A stretch of 7,304 bases of DNA from the NCBI GenBank assembly GCA_015655485.1, contig JAATEZ010000176.1, positions 1-7,304 on the forward strand, given 5' to 3'. This document shows, one piece after another, positions 6,201 to 7,304 of the stretch. The position numbers and the translations under genes are program-made. A model generated the notes under the pieces. It made no database searches. It was not told where the DNA came from and saw only the letters and a list, made by a program, of their open reading frames with translations. This DNA comes from Lactobacillales bacterium (GTDB lineage Bacteria > Bacillota > Bacilli > Lactobacillales > Vagococcaceae). Every line of letters starts with the position of its first letter. Within the stretch, counting starts at the first letter, position 1.

Positions 6201-6868
6201 TCGATTATAAATCCAGTGCTCATTCCTTTGATTTTCGAGAGGCTTATTTTGGTCTTGCGATGCAGATGATCACTTATTTGGATATCACCTTGAAAAATGC
6301 TGTTGCATTGACTGGAAAATCAGCAAGCGGAGCCGGGGCCTTTTATTTACATGTCAAAAATCCGCTATTGGATGGGAAAAAAATAGCTTTCGATCAAGCA
6401 GAAGAAAAAATTCTGGAAAATTTTCGTTATGAGGGTATTTTAGCTGATGATGAAGAACTGCTAGAACATTTGGATCAGACATTGGCTCCCAAGAATAGCT
6501 CTGCTGTATATCCTTATCGGCAAACGGGCAAAGGAGATTATACTTCTAATCGTTTTGTGGATCAAGAGGAATTATCGGCTTTATTAAGTCATAACCGGCT
6601 TAAGTTTCAAGAGGCCGGGAACAAAATTTTGAGTGGGAAAATCGCTTTGAATCCCGCTTATAAAGATAAGCAGCGCATTGCTTGCTCCTATTGTCCTTTC
6701 CGTAGTGTTTGCCAATTTGATGTGATGCTGAAAGAAAATGAATATCACAGGATAGAGAAAATGAAAAAAGAAGAAGTTTTTGCAAGAATAAAAGAGGAAG
6801 ATCAGACGGACGGATCCGGAACTTCATCTGTTGAAAACAATGAGAAGGGAGACAGATTTCATGAGTGA
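3236..6868 (+). CDS. rexB: ATP-dependent helicase/deoxyribonuclease subunit B (RexB/AddB)
   Basis: The B subunit of the AddAB/RexAB helicase-nuclease, which resects double-strand DNA ends and prepares 3' strands for RecA. The product has 1210 residues from ATG 3236; AddB/RexB proteins are usually about 1100-1200. The N-terminal half is the inactive helicase-like region (VFYIVPNHIKFETE, residues 34-47; FSLSRLAWYYL follows). Where B. subtilis AddB has a Walker A sequence this protein reads GTGASD (8-13), so it should not bind ATP there. The C-terminal RecB-type nuclease domain has GDFFH (H857), GKIDRID (D973), VDYKSS (D990, K992) and QMITY (Q1010, Y1014), all that is needed for cleavage. Four cysteines, C827 and then C1150, C1153, C1159 in CX2CX5C spacing, match the 4Fe-4S 'staple' of B. 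subtilis AddB. An alternative start at ATG 3203 would add 11 basic residues but lacks a ribosome binding site. The stop overlaps the rexA start by 8 bases, indicating one transcript and coupled translation. Confidence 0.95.
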   Translation: MSLEFVLGTGASDPLDFLLEKTAHWLAENPKNQVFYIVPNHIKFETEIEVLAKMQKKQPDPQKSIATMRLQVFSLSRLAWYYLQNTPYYNNHVITETGSAMLIRKILLEEEDSLKVFRGEANKSGFIEKLTALFHEFQVGNVELNDLERIIQSLEGTLKGKDCSVKLQDFFTVYEKYEALLIEKGFGFETQMKGLLDFLQTQDLEKSMFIFLGYSHLNAQELQLVDRLFQKGATVKFFLTLDKGDPFFDGAADSFFFDSKLLYQQVYQAARKQEVRIYQDVYTKPQKSIQSELISLGDYWQESHDFSSSVGKKGAATLSMQEVVQIWSGETVFSEVSHVAREIRRLVSQKEYRYQDIRILVRDFDLYKRVVPSVFKAQAIPFYFDQEMSMKHHPLVAFFESLFAIDQGNYRYRDVMRFLRTELFFPQAAAGTSLTDWQHNLEAYREKVDVTENVVLSHGFEGYFWTQSKDWHFTNYQFEENEVTSDENQLAENLSNEIRQEIRKFLPPFYAQLKKAQTGLDAAKCLYQFVEKIRLEDQMILWRNQEVEAGDLDKARIHEQTWQAFIDLMDEYVELLGDSAYVQEDFAEIFTSGLENKAYHRVPTAIDQVAITSMDLVHMNKSRIVFIIGLTDQVLPQKIENKTLLSDEERYLIDENLADEKYLQNSAKAAIAREPFIAYLAFMSAKERLYLTYPSSSDNKKDLKISPYLEQLIQGLKITVQNKAIAPLENNTALEDLTFISTYRSLVTDLTVVKRQVKELKIPLSSFWQNLERLLLEQPEYSELTARVLGSLTAQNVPEKISGAIVDELYGHTIFASVSRIESFYQCEYKYWLNYGLRLKEREVFEFSPAAAGDFFHEALDQLFKTLISEKLQLSLLTPDEIQRVTEEVLQKVLRQERFMILQVSNRMNYIRYQLSATIRRVSWALKKQSERSGLSTIQTEVLFGQIAQNSGLDSYDFPLENNHELKIRGKIDRIDQLEMADKTFLAVVDYKSSAHSFDFREAYFGLAMQMITYLDITLKNAVALTGKSASGAGAFYLHVKNPLLDGKKIAFDQAEEKILENFRYEGILADDEELLEHLDQTLAPKNSSAVYPYRQTGKGDYTSNRFVDQEELSALLSHNRLKFQEAGNKILSGKIALNPAYKDKQRIACSYCPFRSVCQFDVMLKENEYHRIEKMKKEEVFARIKEEDQTDGSGTSSVENNEKGDRFHE

Positions 6869-7304
6869 TCAAACGAAAATCCCCTTAAAACCAACGAACA
6901 GTCATTTTACGGATAGTCAATGGTCGGCAATTTTTGAAAAGGGTCATAATCTTTTAGTCTCGGCTTCTGCAGGTTCAGGCAAAACGACGGTCTTAGTTCA
7001 GCGGGTCATCGAAAAAATCAAACAGGGAAAAGATGTCGATGAACTATTGATCGTGACGTATACCGAGGCAGCCGCCAAAGAAATGAAGCAGAGAATTCAA
7101 GCGGCTGTTGAACAAGCGATCACTATGGAAAGCAATCTAAATGAGAAGCGCCATCTAGTCCGACAATTATCGCTGCTGCCGATCAGTGCGATCAGCACGC
7201 TGCATGCTTTTTGTCTTCAAGTCATTCAAAAATACTATTATTTGATCGATTTGGATCCAGTCTTCCGTCTGCTGACCGACGAAACGGAAATCTTATTATT
7301 AAAA
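6861..7304 (+). CDS. rexA: ATP-dependent helicase/nuclease subunit A (RexA/AddA), 5' part only
   Basis: The A subunit supplies the UvrD-like (SF1A) motor and a second nuclease domain of the RexAB complex. The first 148 codons are present; the full protein is usually about 1200-1250 residues, so most of it lies beyond the right edge. Visible helicase motifs are the Q-motif region FTDSQWSAI (16-24), Walker A ASAGSGKTT (35-43; K41), motif Ia VTYTEAAAKEMKQRI (65-79) and the Ib/Ic region ISTLHAFCLQVI (111-122). The ATG lies inside the end of rexB (8-base overlap), with AAGGGAG at 6845-6851, 9 bases upstream, as ribosome binding site. The frame stays open to the window end. Unlike its partner RexB, this subunit keeps an intact ATP-binding loop, as expected for a complex with one motor. 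Confidence 0.95.
   Translation, partial: MSDQTKIPLKPTNSHFTDSQWSAIFEKGHNLLVSASAGSGKTTVLVQRVIEKIKQGKDVDELLIVTYTEAAAKEMKQRIQAAVEQAITMESNLNEKRHLVRQLSLLPISAISTLHAFCLQVIQKYYYLIDLDPVFRLLTDETEILLLK

Noticed and set aside
3290..6872. Several frames of 60-97 codons within or opposite rexB and at its 3' end
   Set aside because: All overlap the 1210-codon rexB gene, whose motifs run from end to end, and none has a convincing ribosome binding site or recognisable domain.
781..7304. AGCGG (B. subtilis Chi) is about twice as frequent on the plus as on the minus strand by hand count (about 16 versus 8)
   Set aside because: The genes here are mostly on the plus strand, and AGCGG arises easily from Glu-Arg and Ser-Gly codon pairs; the counts are too small to claim a Chi signal. 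A genome-wide skew count would decide it.

Overview
This window looks like chromosomal DNA from a low-to-moderate GC Firmicute, most likely Enterococcus or a close relative. The clues are AT-rich intergenic DNA, strong GGAGG-type ribosome binding sites, a RexB/RexA-style AddAB nuclease pair, and RexB and signal peptidase sequences of lactic-acid-bacterial character. The genus call is inference from protein character and gene order; no search was possible.

Layout. Positions 1-579 (minus strand) hold the first 193 codons of ispH (lytB), the last enzyme of the MEP isoprenoid pathway; the gene runs off the left edge. A divergent intergenic region (580-780) separates it from udk (uridine kinase, 781-1401, plus strand). 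Next come lepB (type I signal peptidase, best start TTG at 1527, ending 2069) and a gene for a predicted membrane-anchored XRE-family HTH protein (2214-2891). A 344-base gene-free stretch rich in inverted repeats follows (2892-3235). It leads into rexB (3236-6868) and rexA (from 6861, cut by the right edge).

How the genes relate. ispH, udk and lepB are housekeeping genes with separate roles: isoprenoid precursors, pyrimidine salvage and protein export. rexB and rexA overlap by 8 bases and encode the two subunits of one helicase-nuclease that processes double-strand DNA ends for recombination. The HTH-membrane gene has no obvious functional link to its neighbours. It is bounded by a terminator-like hairpin at the lepB end and by the repeat-rich gap, and is the most accessory-looking element here.

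I see no tRNA, rRNA, CRISPR array, insertion sequence or phage gene. I do not see a convincing new biological system. The points most worth a second look are an MEP-pathway gene in an apparently lactic-acid-bacterial genome, the unassigned HTH-membrane protein, the inverted repeats between it and rexB, and a RexB that has lost its Walker A motif but kept its iron-sulfur cysteines.
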